The notes under the pieces: model-generated
Seen by the model: the letters and a program-made list of their open reading frames with translations, nothing else
Database searches by the model: none
What the model was told of the DNA's origin: nothing
In this document: in pieces, positions 55,555 through 63,670 of the stretch
How positions within the stretch are numbered: position 1 is the stretch's first letter
Layout: each line of letters opens with the position of its first letter
Position numbers and translations under genes: made by a program
DNA from: JASLBX01 sp036373915
Lineage (GTDB): Bacteria; Actinomycetota; Actinomycetes; Jiangellales; Jiangellaceae
Direction: 5' to 3'
NCBI GenBank assembly: GCA_036373915.1
Contig: DASUUU010000159.1
Coordinates: 22,920-86,919 of the forward strand
DNA: 64,000 bases

Positions 55555-55683
55555 GACACCGACGGGAAGTGAGCGACCAACCGCGGCTGGGCCGTTCGGG
55601 TGATGGCGCAGTGCCCGGATTCCGGATGGACTGCCGGGAACCGACCTGACACCGTTGAGCTGGGACGCGCGCCAGGGATTCGC
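55555..55683 (+). repeat. direct repeat, downstream copy flanking the ArsR/AHSA1/DHFR cassette
   Basis: 129 bases matching 53713-53840. Here the bases equivalent to the response regulator's last codons are not preceded by any regulator coding sequence. The small gene at 55742 follows 58 bases downstream. Confidence 0.85.
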
Positions 55684-55741
55684 GTCGCAGCGTCAGATAC
55701 ACGAATCCGCCGCACTCGGTCACCGCAGGGGAGGTGCCACG

Positions 55742-55924
55742 ATGCGGATGCACGGTCTTCCGGCTACGCAGCGGCGAGGCAGGGCACTGGAATACGCACT
55801 CGTGATATTCACCGTGGTCGTCATCGTCGCTCTGGCTACCTGGTTCGTCGGGCGGGAGATGGCCATCGGGTTGGCGCCCGGTGATGACCGGTCAGGCCAG
55901 CAAGCGACGCAAGGTGGCCACTGA
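55742..55924 (+). CDS. small single-helix membrane peptide
   Basis: A 60-residue peptide with GGGGAGG six bases before its ATG. Basic residues ('QRRGRALEYA') precede one hydrophobic helix ('LVIFTVVVIVALATWFV'), then a polar tail. The Gly-x-x-x-Glu-Tyr arrangement before the helix recalls Flp-type pilins, but the spacing is one residue short and no tad genes are near. Equally it may be an unrelated small membrane protein. Its 3' end overlaps the end of the convergent glycosyltransferase gene by 33 bases. Confidence 0.5.
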   Translation: MRMHGLPATQRRGRALEYALVIFTVVVIVALATWFVGREMAIGLAPGDDRSGQQATQGGH

Positions 55925-57019
55925 CCGATCCCAACTCCATTCCTGCTGCACCCACGCTCTCGCCTTGTCGCCGAGTACGCCGGCCAGACCGGGGTCACCG
56001 AGCAGCTCCGCCGCCCGTGCAGCGATGACGGCGGGGTCGCGAGCGTCCACGACGTATCCGGTCTCGCCATCGAGCACGGTCTCCGGCGCGCCCCCGCTGT
56101 CGCCGACCAGCACCGGGCAGCCGGACGCCTGCGCCTCGAGGAAGACAATGCCCAGTGCTTCCGGCTCCAGGCCACCGAGCCGGGTCCGGCACGGCATCGC
56201 GAACACGTCCCCGGCGTCGAACCACGCCGGAGCGGCCGACCAGGGCACGGCGCCGGCGAACATCACCGACTCCTCCACTCGGTGTTCGCGGACGAGTCGC
56301 TCCAGCTTGCGCCGGTACGGCCCGTCGCCCACCAGTAGCAGCAGCGCGTCGGGCACCTTGGCGATGATCTGCGGCATGGCGCGGATCAGGGAATCCTGGC
56401 CCTTTCGCGCGATGAACCGGGAGACGGAGAGCAGAACCGGCCGGCCGGGATCGATGCCCAGCCCGGCCCGGATCTGCGCGCCACCCTGACCGGGCTGGAA
56501 TGTAGCGCTGTCGACTCCGGGCGCGAGCCGGACCATCCGCTGCCGGGCCGAGGGCGACAGGGCCGGAGAGATCCGCCATCGGCAGAACTCCGAGACGTAG
56601 GTGAGCACATCGCACGATTCGCCGATACTGTGCAGCGCCTTGCTTGCGGGGGGAACCTTGGCCCACCAGGTCTCGTGGCCGTGGGTGAGCCCGACGATGC
56701 GGCCGGCACCGAGTTCGCGAAGCGACCGCGCCATCAGGCCGAGCGGCGCGGCGGCGCCGAACAGGACGGAGTCGCAATCGTGGTCACGAAAGACCTGCCC
56801 CACTCTCCGTCGGACCGCGGGGGTGGGAAGCAGGGTCGAAGCCGGATCCCGTACAACCGGGTAGGGCAACCGGGCATCGAGCTCACCGTCACCGGACATG
56901 CTTGCGGTGTACACGACGACCTCGTCCGCGGGTAGCCGGTTGCACAACGCGAACACGAACGATTCGATCCCCCCGCGACGGGTCGGAAAGTCGTTGGTAA
57001 CGACGAGCGTGCGGCCCAT
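55892..57019 (-). CDS. GT4 glycosyltransferase, PimB-like
   Basis: A 375-residue GT-B glycosyltransferase. 'TLVVTNDFPTRRGGIESFVF' at the N-terminus, 'VLFGAAAPLGLMARSLRELG', 'GLTHGHETWW', 'VSRFIARKGQDSLIRAMPQI', 'FAMPCRTRLGGLEPEALGIV' and 'FLEAQASGCPVLVGDSGGAP' align closely by eye with mycobacterial PimB' (Rv2188c), which adds the second mannose to phosphatidylinositol mannosides from GDP-mannose. The EX7E motif is visible as 'EPEALGIVFLE'. The ATG overlaps the stop of the M48 protease gene by one base. Actual glycolipid product in this organism is unproven. Confidence 0.83.
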   Translation of the reverse strand: MGRTLVVTNDFPTRRGGIESFVFALCNRLPADEVVVYTASMSGDGELDARLPYPVVRDPASTLLPTPAVRRRVGQVFRDHDCDSVLFGAAAPLGLMARSLRELGAGRIVGLTHGHETWWAKVPPASKALHSIGESCDVLTYVSEFCRWRISPALSPSARQRMVRLAPGVDSATFQPGQGGAQIRAGLGIDPGRPVLLSVSRFIARKGQDSLIRAMPQIIAKVPDALLLLVGDGPYRRKLERLVREHRVEESVMFAGAVPWSAAPAWFDAGDVFAMPCRTRLGGLEPEALGIVFLEAQASGCPVLVGDSGGAPETVLDGETGYVVDARDPAVIAARAAELLGDPGLAGVLGDKARAWVQQEWSWDRSVATLRRLLA

Positions 57020-58317
57020 CAATCCCCCCTCGCAAGATCTGCCGGTTCGGCCACACCGTTGCGTTGCGCCCAGGTCCGGGCCAGGGCAATGCGCTGGGGA
57101 TGAGTCGGATGGCTGGCGAACAGCGCGAACAACAGGGCCGGCGGGTCCGGATCCGAGTACGCGGTCACGGCCAGGTTGTGCTGCATCTGCACGAAGGTCG
57201 CCGGATCGCGGGTCAGGTCCAGTGAATGTACGTCGGCACGGGTTTCGACTCTCCTGCTGACAAGATTCTGTACCGGTCCGGCGACCAGGCCGAGCACCGT
57301 GACGATCGCCAGCACCAGCGCGATGGCATGCGGATCTGCCGGGCCGGTCGATCCAGACCGCTCCAGCGGCCATCGCCATGCGAGCAGGCCGGCCAGCACG
57401 CAGACCCCGGCCGCCGCGGCGAGCGCGCCCAGCAGCGTCCCGTTGCGCACATCGTTGCGCACGGTGTGCCCGAGTTCATGAGCCACGATCGAGCGGATCT
57501 CGTCGTCCGGAGCCTGTTCCAGCAACGTGTCGTACACGACGATGCGGTGAGTTGCGCCGAAACCGGACACATACGCGTTCAGGGTCGTCGTGCGCCGCGA
57601 CGCGTCGGCCACGAGCACCTCGTCCACCTCCACCCCGTCCGCATCGGCCAGTTCCATCAAGCTTGCGCGAAGCCCGCCGTCCGGCATCGGCGTGAACTTG
57701 TTGAACACCGGCTCGATCACGACCGGGTAGACGAAGGAAATGGCCACCACCAGGACTGCTGCGCCGCCTGCTGCGAGTACCCACCACCATCGGGGCCATG
57801 CCCGGGCGAGCGCCACCAGGGCGAGCAGGGCCAGCAGCGTCCCCCCGACTTGCAGGCCGAACGAACGGCCGACGTCTCCCAGCCAGCCCGTCCAGTCTCG
57901 GGTGGACAGCCCGTAGGACCGGCGTACGGACTCCGCCCACGCCGAGAACGGCAACGTGGCCGCCCGCATGATCAACAAGATCGCCGCCCCACCCAGCAAC
58001 ACCTGCCAGACCCAGCCGCCACCCAACGGCGCCGCCACCGCGTCGACGATCCGGGATCCCAACGACGTCAGGCCGAGCGCGAGCGCCAGTATCAGCCCAG
58101 TGGCGAGACTGAGGTAGCCGGGAGGCCGGATATCCGACCGGAACCGCGCCGCCGCCGCCTGCTCGGCCGCGGTGAAATCACGATCGGGGTCGGTTGGGAC
58201 CAATTCGGCGCCGGCACCGGAAAACGGGTGCCATGGCGTGGACCAGATGACGACGACCACGAAACCGGCCAGCAAGACGGCGACCGCGATCCACGTCGCG
58301 GCGCCACTGGTCCTCAC
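57019..58317 (-). CDS. M48-family membrane metalloprotease (STE24-like)
   Basis: A 432-residue polytopic zinc protease. An N-terminal helix, then four more membrane segments precede the catalytic motif 'IVAHELGHTVRNDV' (HExxH). Two helices follow, then the third zinc ligand region 'SRRVETRADVHSLDL' and 'ASHPTHPQRIALAR', as in CAAX prenyl protease 1/STE24. Bacterial members are thought to act in membrane protein quality control, not prenyl processing. Coupled to the glycosyltransferase gene by overlapping TGATG. Confidence 0.87.
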   Translation of the reverse strand: MRTSGAATWIAVAVLLAGFVVVVIWSTPWHPFSGAGAELVPTDPDRDFTAAEQAAAARFRSDIRPPGYLSLATGLILALALGLTSLGSRIVDAVAAPLGGGWVWQVLLGGAAILLIMRAATLPFSAWAESVRRSYGLSTRDWTGWLGDVGRSFGLQVGGTLLALLALVALARAWPRWWWVLAAGGAAVLVVAISFVYPVVIEPVFNKFTPMPDGGLRASLMELADADGVEVDEVLVADASRRTTTLNAYVSGFGATHRIVVYDTLLEQAPDDEIRSIVAHELGHTVRNDVRNGTLLGALAAAAGVCVLAGLLAWRWPLERSGSTGPADPHAIALVLAIVTVLGLVAGPVQNLVSRRVETRADVHSLDLTRDPATFVQMQHNLAVTAYSDPDPPALLFALFASHPTHPQRIALARTWAQRNGVAEPADLARGD

Positions 58318-58339
58318 CCGACGATACTAGCCGCGTTGA

Positions 58340-59452
58340 TCAGCCTGGCCGTGTCGCACCGGAGAAGTTCGACTGGTAGTAGCCACTGAGCTCGATCAGG
58401 CTCACTGGCGTGCCGGGCTTGACGGCGTGCACCATTTGTCCATTTCCGGCATATATGCCGACGTGGCTGATCGGGCTGTAGAAGAACAGCAGGTCGCCTG
58501 GGCGGAGGTTGTCCCACGACACTCGGGTGCCGACCCCGATCTGCTGGTATGAAGACCTCGGCAACGACACGCCGGCAGCAGCCCACGCGGCCTGGGTCAG
58601 CCCGGAACAGTCCCAACCGTCCGGCCCGGTGCCTCCCCACACGTACGGGTCGCCGAGCTGGGCCAGGGCGAAGTCGAGCGCAACCTGCCCCTTGCCCGAC
58701 GCGGGCTCGTCCGAGGTCCGATCCGAACTGCGGCTCTCCTGGTCCGCTGCCTGCTCGCGGGCCGCAAGCGCCGCCTCCTCGGCCTCCCGCTGCTCGGCCT
58801 CCAGCCGCGCGCGTTCCTCGGCCTCGAGGTTGTCGAGCAATTGCTGTGCCTCGGCGAGCAGCTCCTCGGCGGTGGCCTTCTCCTCGGCCAGCAGATCCTG
58901 CACCGCCTCGAGGCGAGCCTGCTGTTCGTCGTAGAGCAGGCTGTCCTGTTCGAGCCGCTGGCGCTGGGCCGCGACCCCTTCCAGCTGTTCGCCCTGCTGC
59001 CGGGTGTATGCGTCGAGCACCGCCGCCTGGGCGAGGTACTCATCCGGGTCGTCGGCCAGCAGCATCTGCATGGTCGGGTCGATTCCCCCGGACCGGTACG
59101 TGGCGGCGGCGAAATCACCGACTTCGGCGATCAGCTCCTCGAGGCGAGCCTGCTGACGCTCGACGTTCTGCTCGGCCTTGGCCAGCCGGCGCTCGATGTC
59201 CTCGAGCTCGTCAGTGGCCTGGTGGTACCGCTCTGCGGCGACTTCGGCCTCATGGTGCAGTTCGTCGACCTTCTCCTTGACCTCTTCCAGCGTGAGATCC
59301 GGGTCGGCATAACCCACCTGGGCCGACGTGATTCCACCGAACGTCGCGACCGCAGCGGTGCACAGCACCACGATGAAGCGGCGCGAACGACCGACAGGTC
59401 GGGTGTGAGATTGGCCAGGTGGGCTCGTGGTCCGGCGGGGCAGCTCGGGCAC
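58340..59452 (-). CDS. secreted NlpC/P60 peptidoglycan endopeptidase (RipA-like)
   Basis: A 370-residue exported hydrolase. A signal helix near residues 25-45 ('FIVVLCTAAVATFGG') is followed by a coiled coil of about 190 residues rich in Glu/Gln/Ala ('RLEELIAEVGDFAAATYRSG', 'LLAEEKATAEELLAEAQQLL'). A Ser/Asp linker leads to the NlpC/P60 domain: catalytic Cys in 'DGWDCSGLTQAAW', His in 'ISHVGIYAG', third residue in 'MVHAVKPG'. It should cleave stem peptides during cell separation; the coiled coil probably binds the divisome or keeps the enzyme inactive. The GTG at 59452 follows AGGAAAGGA. Mycobacterial Rv2190c occupies the same position. Confidence 0.9.
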   Translation of the reverse strand: MPELPRRTTSPPGQSHTRPVGRSRRFIVVLCTAAVATFGGITSAQVGYADPDLTLEEVKEKVDELHHEAEVAAERYHQATDELEDIERRLAKAEQNVERQQARLEELIAEVGDFAAATYRSGGIDPTMQMLLADDPDEYLAQAAVLDAYTRQQGEQLEGVAAQRQRLEQDSLLYDEQQARLEAVQDLLAEEKATAEELLAEAQQLLDNLEAEERARLEAEQREAEEAALAAREQAADQESRSSDRTSDEPASGKGQVALDFALAQLGDPYVWGGTGPDGWDCSGLTQAAWAAAGVSLPRSSYQQIGVGTRVSWDNLRPGDLLFFYSPISHVGIYAGNGQMVHAVKPGTPVSLIELSGYYQSNFSGATRPG

Positions 59453-59525
59453 GCCTGTCCTTTCCTCATGCGGCAGCCTGCTCGTCGGCCGTCGGCCGGC
59501 AGGGGGAGCAGGCGCCTCGGGCAGA

Positions 59526-59771
59526 CTAGCTAGCCGACCGCTCTCGGGGCAAGTGTCCCCGCCGGTGAGAGTCGACGTGGTCCCCGTCACGACGCTCCGC
59601 CACGGCCAGCCGCAGCGGCGGAACCAGGCCCGCATGAGCGAGTGCGTCGATCGCCACCTGCTCGGTCTCGTCGAGCTCGGCGCCGTCGTCCGGAACCCCG
59701 AGCAGAACGGACACTACGCAGTCGGAACAGGCCGGGCCACGGACCTGGCATGCGTCGCAGTCGATGAGCAT
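59526..59771 (-). CDS. small conserved Cys-containing protein
   Basis: An 81-residue protein of unknown function. The N-terminus 'MLIDCDACQVRGPACSDCVV' contains four cysteines in a CxxC-x6-CxxC pattern, then 'SVLLGVPDDGAELDETEQ' and an Arg-rich tail. Actinobacterial proteins with the same Cys-rich start commonly precede NlpC/P60 genes. Possible zinc or redox site. It lies 73 bases upstream of the NlpC/P60 gene on the same strand. Confidence 0.65.
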   Translation of the reverse strand: MLIDCDACQVRGPACSDCVVSVLLGVPDDGAELDETEQVAIDALAHAGLVPPLRLAVAERRDGDHVDSHRRGHLPRERSAS

Positions 59772-59902
59772 CGCAACTGCCTCACCTCCGTCGGGCGGCC
59801 GCCCTTTCGGCCGCGATCTGGAGCCACGCTAGAGGCAGGGTCTGACAGTCCAGCCGCCATCCGGCCCAACCGCCGACCTATCGGACGAGCCCGCCGGACG
59901 GC

Positions 59903-61195
59903 TCAACCGCCGATCAGCCCGATAAGCCCGCCGGACGGAACCGGCCGGACCCCGGAACGCCGTACCCCCTCCGCCACCTCGCGGTCGGAGGACACCACCA
60001 CGACGGGGCGTCCCTCCGGTTCGGCTCGCACCAGGCGGCGGATCAGCTCGTCGGCCGTCTCGCCCTTCGGGCTGAACCGCACCCGAACCCCGGTGGCCGG
60101 GCCGACCGGTGGCGGGACCGACACGTCGGCGCCGTCGAATACGCACGTGACCTCGGCACCCGTGCGAGCCGCCAGGGCACCGAGGGCCTGGATCAGCCGG
60201 GTGCGCTGCGCCTCCAGCGGCATCGAGGGCCACGCGGACTTGGTGACGTTGTAACCGTCCACCACCAGATGCGCCCTCGGGAGCGCCAACAGCTCGGCCA
60301 GGTACGTGGGGTCGTCGGCCGATCGGGCCCGGCCGTGCGCCGGAACACCGTCCTCCGGCGGACCACTCGCCTGCACCGTGTCGGCCGGCCGGACGGAGGT
60401 CGCCGGCAGCGCCAGTTCCCGCCGGAGGCCGGCAGCCGCCTCGGTGAGCGTGTCGAGCAGCAGCCCGAGCCGGGCGGTTTGCAGGCCGCGCCCTTGCCGG
60501 CTCGCCCGCTTGAACTCCTCGAGCGCGGCCTCCGCTTCGCTCAACTTCGCCCGCAATCGCCGCCCTTCTGCTTCTGCGATCGCCCGGGCGGCTTCGGCCT
60601 GCTCCACGGCCCGGCTCAGCTCGGACTCCGCGGCGTGCTCAGCCCCTCGTGCCGCGGCAGCCCGTTCGCGTGCTTCGGCCAGGCGGCGCCGGAGACCGGA
60701 GTTCTCGGCCTTGAGCCGGTCTATCTCCCGCTTGTACCGGTCACGGGCTTCCCGGGCGGACGCCCGCGCCGCCTCCAACTGCTCACGCAGCCGGACCGCG
60801 GCCGCGGATTCACGAGCCGCCCTGGCCTCGGTCTCCGCGCGGGTGGTGGTCTCCTCGGCCGCCTTGACCGCCATCTCCCACCCGTCCGGCCGCTGGAGAT
60901 AGGCGATGACGGCGACATCCACCGGGTCGGCGGCGGCAGGCGGCGTTCCCTGCTCGAGCGCTTCTGCCAGGCCGGGTGCCGCGGCCGAAGCCACCTCGAA
61001 AACCCGAGTCCGGAAGGCGGCGTCGGATTCCAGTGCCGCCGCGATCGCGCCGGCGCCAAGCCTCGCCCGTTTGGCAGCCGCGAACTTCGCGACCGGTCGT
61101 AGCGCAGACGGCACCTCCTCCACACGCATCGACCCGAGCACCTCGGCCGCGAGCGCGACCACTTTGGCCCGTACCGGTTCTGGAAGGACTGTCAC
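59903..61195 (-). CDS. NYN-domain (YacP-like) putative RNA-processing protein
   Basis: A 430-residue protein. The N-terminal ~115 residues form a helical domain. A long Ala/Arg/Glu-rich coiled coil (about 115-230) follows. The C-terminal NYN domain begins 'HLVVDGYNVTKSAWPSMPLE' and carries acidic 'CVFDGADVSV' and 'ETADELIRRLVRAE' and 'VVVSSDREVAEGVRRSG', the PIN-like nuclease residues of YacP/Rae1-type proteins. Likely ribosome- or RNA-associated. The GTG overlaps the stop of the zinc-ribbon gene by four bases (GTGA). Confidence 0.83.
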   Translation of the reverse strand: MTVLPEPVRAKVVALAAEVLGSMRVEEVPSALRPVAKFAAAKRARLGAGAIAAALESDAAFRTRVFEVASAAAPGLAEALEQGTPPAAADPVDVAVIAYLQRPDGWEMAVKAAEETTTRAETEARAARESAAAVRLREQLEAARASAREARDRYKREIDRLKAENSGLRRRLAEARERAAAARGAEHAAESELSRAVEQAEAARAIAEAEGRRLRAKLSEAEAALEEFKRASRQGRGLQTARLGLLLDTLTEAAAGLRRELALPATSVRPADTVQASGPPEDGVPAHGRARSADDPTYLAELLALPRAHLVVDGYNVTKSAWPSMPLEAQRTRLIQALGALAARTGAEVTCVFDGADVSVPPPVGPATGVRVRFSPKGETADELIRRLVRAEPEGRPVVVVSSDREVAEGVRRSGVRPVPSGGLIGLIGG

Positions 61196-61476
61196 GCCGG
61201 CTCAGAGTCCCGCCCGGCCGGTCCGGCCCCGTCCGCATCCACCCGCTGGACCAGCTCGATGCTCGTGTCGCTGCCGCACCACCGGCAATGGATCCGCTCG
61301 ACCTCCTCGGCGAGCACCTCCGACTCCTCCACCCTTGGCTCGCCGGCCAGGGTGAAGTGCAGGTACTCCCTCACCCGCGTGGTGCGTACCACATCGAACC
61401 GAGTGAGGTTGCCACACTGCCCGCAACGCCAGCGCGTCGTCGAGGTCGGCATCGGTACGGACACGGGGTCCTCCAC
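61192..61476 (-). CDS. small zinc-ribbon protein
   Basis: A 94-residue protein with two CxxC pairs, 'RWRCGQCGNLTRFDV' and 'ERIHCRWCGSDTSIEL', about 45 residues apart, a standard zinc-ribbon. The middle 'VVRTTRVREYLHFTLAGEP' is strand-rich. Function unknown; co-occurs with the NYN gene in other actinobacteria and is translationally coupled to it here. Confidence 0.75.
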   Translation of the reverse strand: MEDPVSVPMPTSTTRWRCGQCGNLTRFDVVRTTRVREYLHFTLAGEPRVEESEVLAEEVERIHCRWCGSDTSIELVQRVDADGAGPAGRDSEPA

Positions 61477-61546
61477 TTCGTCGGTCTTGTCAGGTTAAAG
61501 GAGTCGGCGACCAGCGCGCCGCCACCACCTTGTCAGTGCGGGTCCC

Positions 61547-61562
61547 TACCGTTCGGACCATG
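61547..61562 (+). promoter_or_regulatory. leaderless -10 element of the exonuclease/GIY-YIG gene
   Basis: TACCGT at 61547-61552, seven bases, then ATG at 61560. Confidence 0.45.
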
Positions 61563-63302
61563 GCGACCACAGTCGTTCAGGGCACGATCGACGAGTTGGG
61601 TGTGCCGCTCGTTTCGACGACGTTCGTCGTCGTCGACCTCGAAACGACTGGTGGCGCACCCGCCACCGCCGACATCACCGAGGTCGGCGCGGTCAAGGTG
61701 CGCGGCGGCGAGGTACTCGGCGAGTTCCAGACCCTCGTCCGGCCCTCGATGGCCATACCGCCGTTCGTGGCCGTGCTCACCGGCATCACCGACGCCATGG
61801 TCGCCTCGGCTCCCCCTATCGAGTCGGTGTTACCGGCATTCCTGGAGTTCGCTCGCGGGGCCACCCTGGTGGCTCACAACGCGCCGTTCGACGTCGGCTT
61901 CCTCAAAGCGGCCTGCGAACTCACCGGCCACCCCTGGCCGAAGTTCGAGGTGCTCGACACCGCGCGGCTCGCCCGCCGGGTCGTGGCGCGCGATGAGGCT
62001 CGCGACTGCAAGCTGTCCACCCTGGCCAGGCTGTTCCACGCGTCGACCACACCAACCCACCGGGCGCTCGACGACGCCCGCGCGACCGTCGACGTGCTGC
62101 ACGGGTTGCTCGAACGGCTGGGCAACGTCGGCGTGCAGACCGTGGAAGAGCTCGTGCTGTGGCAGAGCACGGTGACGCCGGCGCAGCGCAGCAAGCGTCA
62201 CCTCGCCGAGCCGCTGCCGGCGGCGCCTGGGGTCTACATCTTCACCGACGCACACGGCCACGCGCTGTACGTCGGCAAGAGCACGAACATGCGCCGCCGG
62301 GTCCGTACGTACTTCACCGCATCCGAGACCCGCACCCGGATGACCGAGATGATCTCGATCGCCGAATCTGTCACCGGAATCGAATGCTCGACCGCATTGG
62401 AGGCCGAGGTTCGCGAGTTGCGGCTTATCGCCGAGCGAAAGCCACGGTACAACCGCCGGTCCAGGTTCCCGGAGCGCGCGAGCTGGCTCAAACTCACTGT
62501 CGAGCCGTTCCCTCGGCTGTCGATGGTGCGCGACGTCCGCGACGACGGCGCCACCTACCTCGGGCCGTTCGGGTCTCGGCGTACCGCCGAGGCCGCCATG
62601 ACCGCGGTACACGAGGCGATTCCCATCCGGCAGTGCACCGAACGGTTGTCGCCGAAGCGCACCCGCTCGGTATGCATACTGGGCGAGATAGGGCGGTGCG
62701 GTGCCCCGTGCATCGGCGGCGAGACCGTCGAGCAGTACGCCCGGCACGTCGACGAGGTTCGCGAGGCGTTCACCTCCGATGCCGGTCACCTGGTATCCCG
62801 GCTGCTGCGCCGTATCGAACGGCTGTCGGCCACCCAGCGCTACGAGGACGCCGCCGTACATCGCAACCGGCTTGCCGCATTCGTTCGGGCGGCCGCCCGT
62901 AGCCAGCGGATGGCCGCGCTGGCAGCGGTCCCCGAACTCGCCGCCGCCCGGCGGCTCGAGCAAGGCGGCTGGGAGATGCATGTCGTCCGGTATGGCCGGC
63001 TCGTGGCCGCCGGCACCTCGCCTCCTGGTGCGCACCCGCGTCCCCATCTCGACGCGTTGCTCGCTACTGCAGAGACCGTCACCCCCGCGCCTCCTCCCCT
63101 GCCCGCGGCCACCGCTGAAGAAGCCGAGTGCATTCTGCGTTGGTTGGAGCAGCCCGGCACCCGCCTGGTCGAGATCGCCGGCAACTGGATCATGCCCGCC
63201 CGCAGTGCGTGGTCGTTCATGGACTTGGCCGAAGCAGCCGGCCAGGCACCCGCGGCGGCACGGCCGTTCGACGACCGCCGCGCACTCAGACCGCGCGCGT
63301 GA
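61560..63302 (+). CDS. DEDD exonuclease fused to UvrC-like GIY-YIG domain
   Basis: A 580-residue fusion. Residues about 22-190 form a DnaQ-like 3'-5' exonuclease: 'FVVVDLETTG' (ExoI), 'LVAHNAPFDVGFLK' (ExoII), 'THRALDDARATVDVL' (ExoIII with His). Residues about 220-310 form a GIY-YIG nuclease ('GVYIFTDAHG', 'ALYVGKSTNMRRRVRTY', and the catalytic Glu of 'STALEAEVRELRLI'). A UvrC-like cysteine-containing segment ('IGRCGAPCIGG') and a UVR-like helix ('QRYEDAAVHRNRLAAF') follow. It corresponds to Rv2191 and resembles Cho/UvrC, so a role in excision repair is likely. The C-terminal RNase H-like nuclease half of UvrC is absent. Confidence 0.9.
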   Translation: MATTVVQGTIDELGVPLVSTTFVVVDLETTGGAPATADITEVGAVKVRGGEVLGEFQTLVRPSMAIPPFVAVLTGITDAMVASAPPIESVLPAFLEFARGATLVAHNAPFDVGFLKAACELTGHPWPKFEVLDTARLARRVVARDEARDCKLSTLARLFHASTTPTHRALDDARATVDVLHGLLERLGNVGVQTVEELVLWQSTVTPAQRSKRHLAEPLPAAPGVYIFTDAHGHALYVGKSTNMRRRVRTYFTASETRTRMTEMISIAESVTGIECSTALEAEVRELRLIAERKPRYNRRSRFPERASWLKLTVEPFPRLSMVRDVRDDGATYLGPFGSRRTAEAAMTAVHEAIPIRQCTERLSPKRTRSVCILGEIGRCGAPCIGGETVEQYARHVDEVREAFTSDAGHLVSRLLRRIERLSATQRYEDAAVHRNRLAAFVRAAARSQRMAALAAVPELAAARRLEQGGWEMHVVRYGRLVAAGTSPPGAHPRPHLDALLATAETVTPAPPPLPAATAEEAECILRWLEQPGTRLVEIAGNWIMPARSAWSFMDLAEAAGQAPAAARPFDDRRALRPRA

Positions 63303-63382
63303 CACCGATTCCGCCCTGCGCCGAAGCCGACCCGAGGCGCCTCGGCGTAGGCTCGGGCTGGTTTCGGTATTAGGAGGAGCCT

Positions 63383-63670
63383 GTGATCACCGCCATTGTC
63401 TTCGTACAGGCCGACGTCGCCCGGATTCCCGAGGTCGCGGAGCAGATCGCCGCACTCGACGGAGTCAGCGAGGTCTACTCGGTCACCGGCGAGATCGACC
63501 TGATCGCGATGGTCCGTGTCCGCAACCACGAGCAAATCGCCGAAGTCGTCGCCGACCGGCTGAACAAGGTGGCAGGCGTCCTCGGCACCGAAACCCACAT
63601 CGCGTTCCGCACCTTCTCCACCCACGACCTCGAAGCGGCGTTCGCACTCGGAGTGGACGACCCGGACTGA
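63383..63670 (+). CDS. Lrp/AsnC ligand-binding (RAM) domain protein
   Basis: A 95-residue stand-alone RAM domain: 'TAIVFVQADVARIPEVAEQI', 'VYSVTGEIDLIAMVRVRNHE' and 'TETHIAFRTFSTHDLEAAF'. No helix-turn-helix is present, so it cannot bind DNA alone; such proteins may bind amino acids and modulate full-length Lrp proteins. The GTG has GGAGGAG upstream. It follows the exonuclease gene by 80 bases on the same strand. Confidence 0.88.
   Translation: MITAIVFVQADVARIPEVAEQIAALDGVSEVYSVTGEIDLIAMVRVRNHEQIAEVVADRLNKVAGVLGTETHIAFRTFSTHDLEAAFALGVDDPD

Noticed and set aside
58327..58360. Possible fourth copy of the TGATCATGCAA palindrome
   Set aside because: CGCGTTGATCA and GTGTCGCACC both occur, but the arms are not complementary and the second lies within the end of the NlpC/P60 coding sequence. 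Kept only as a weak echo.
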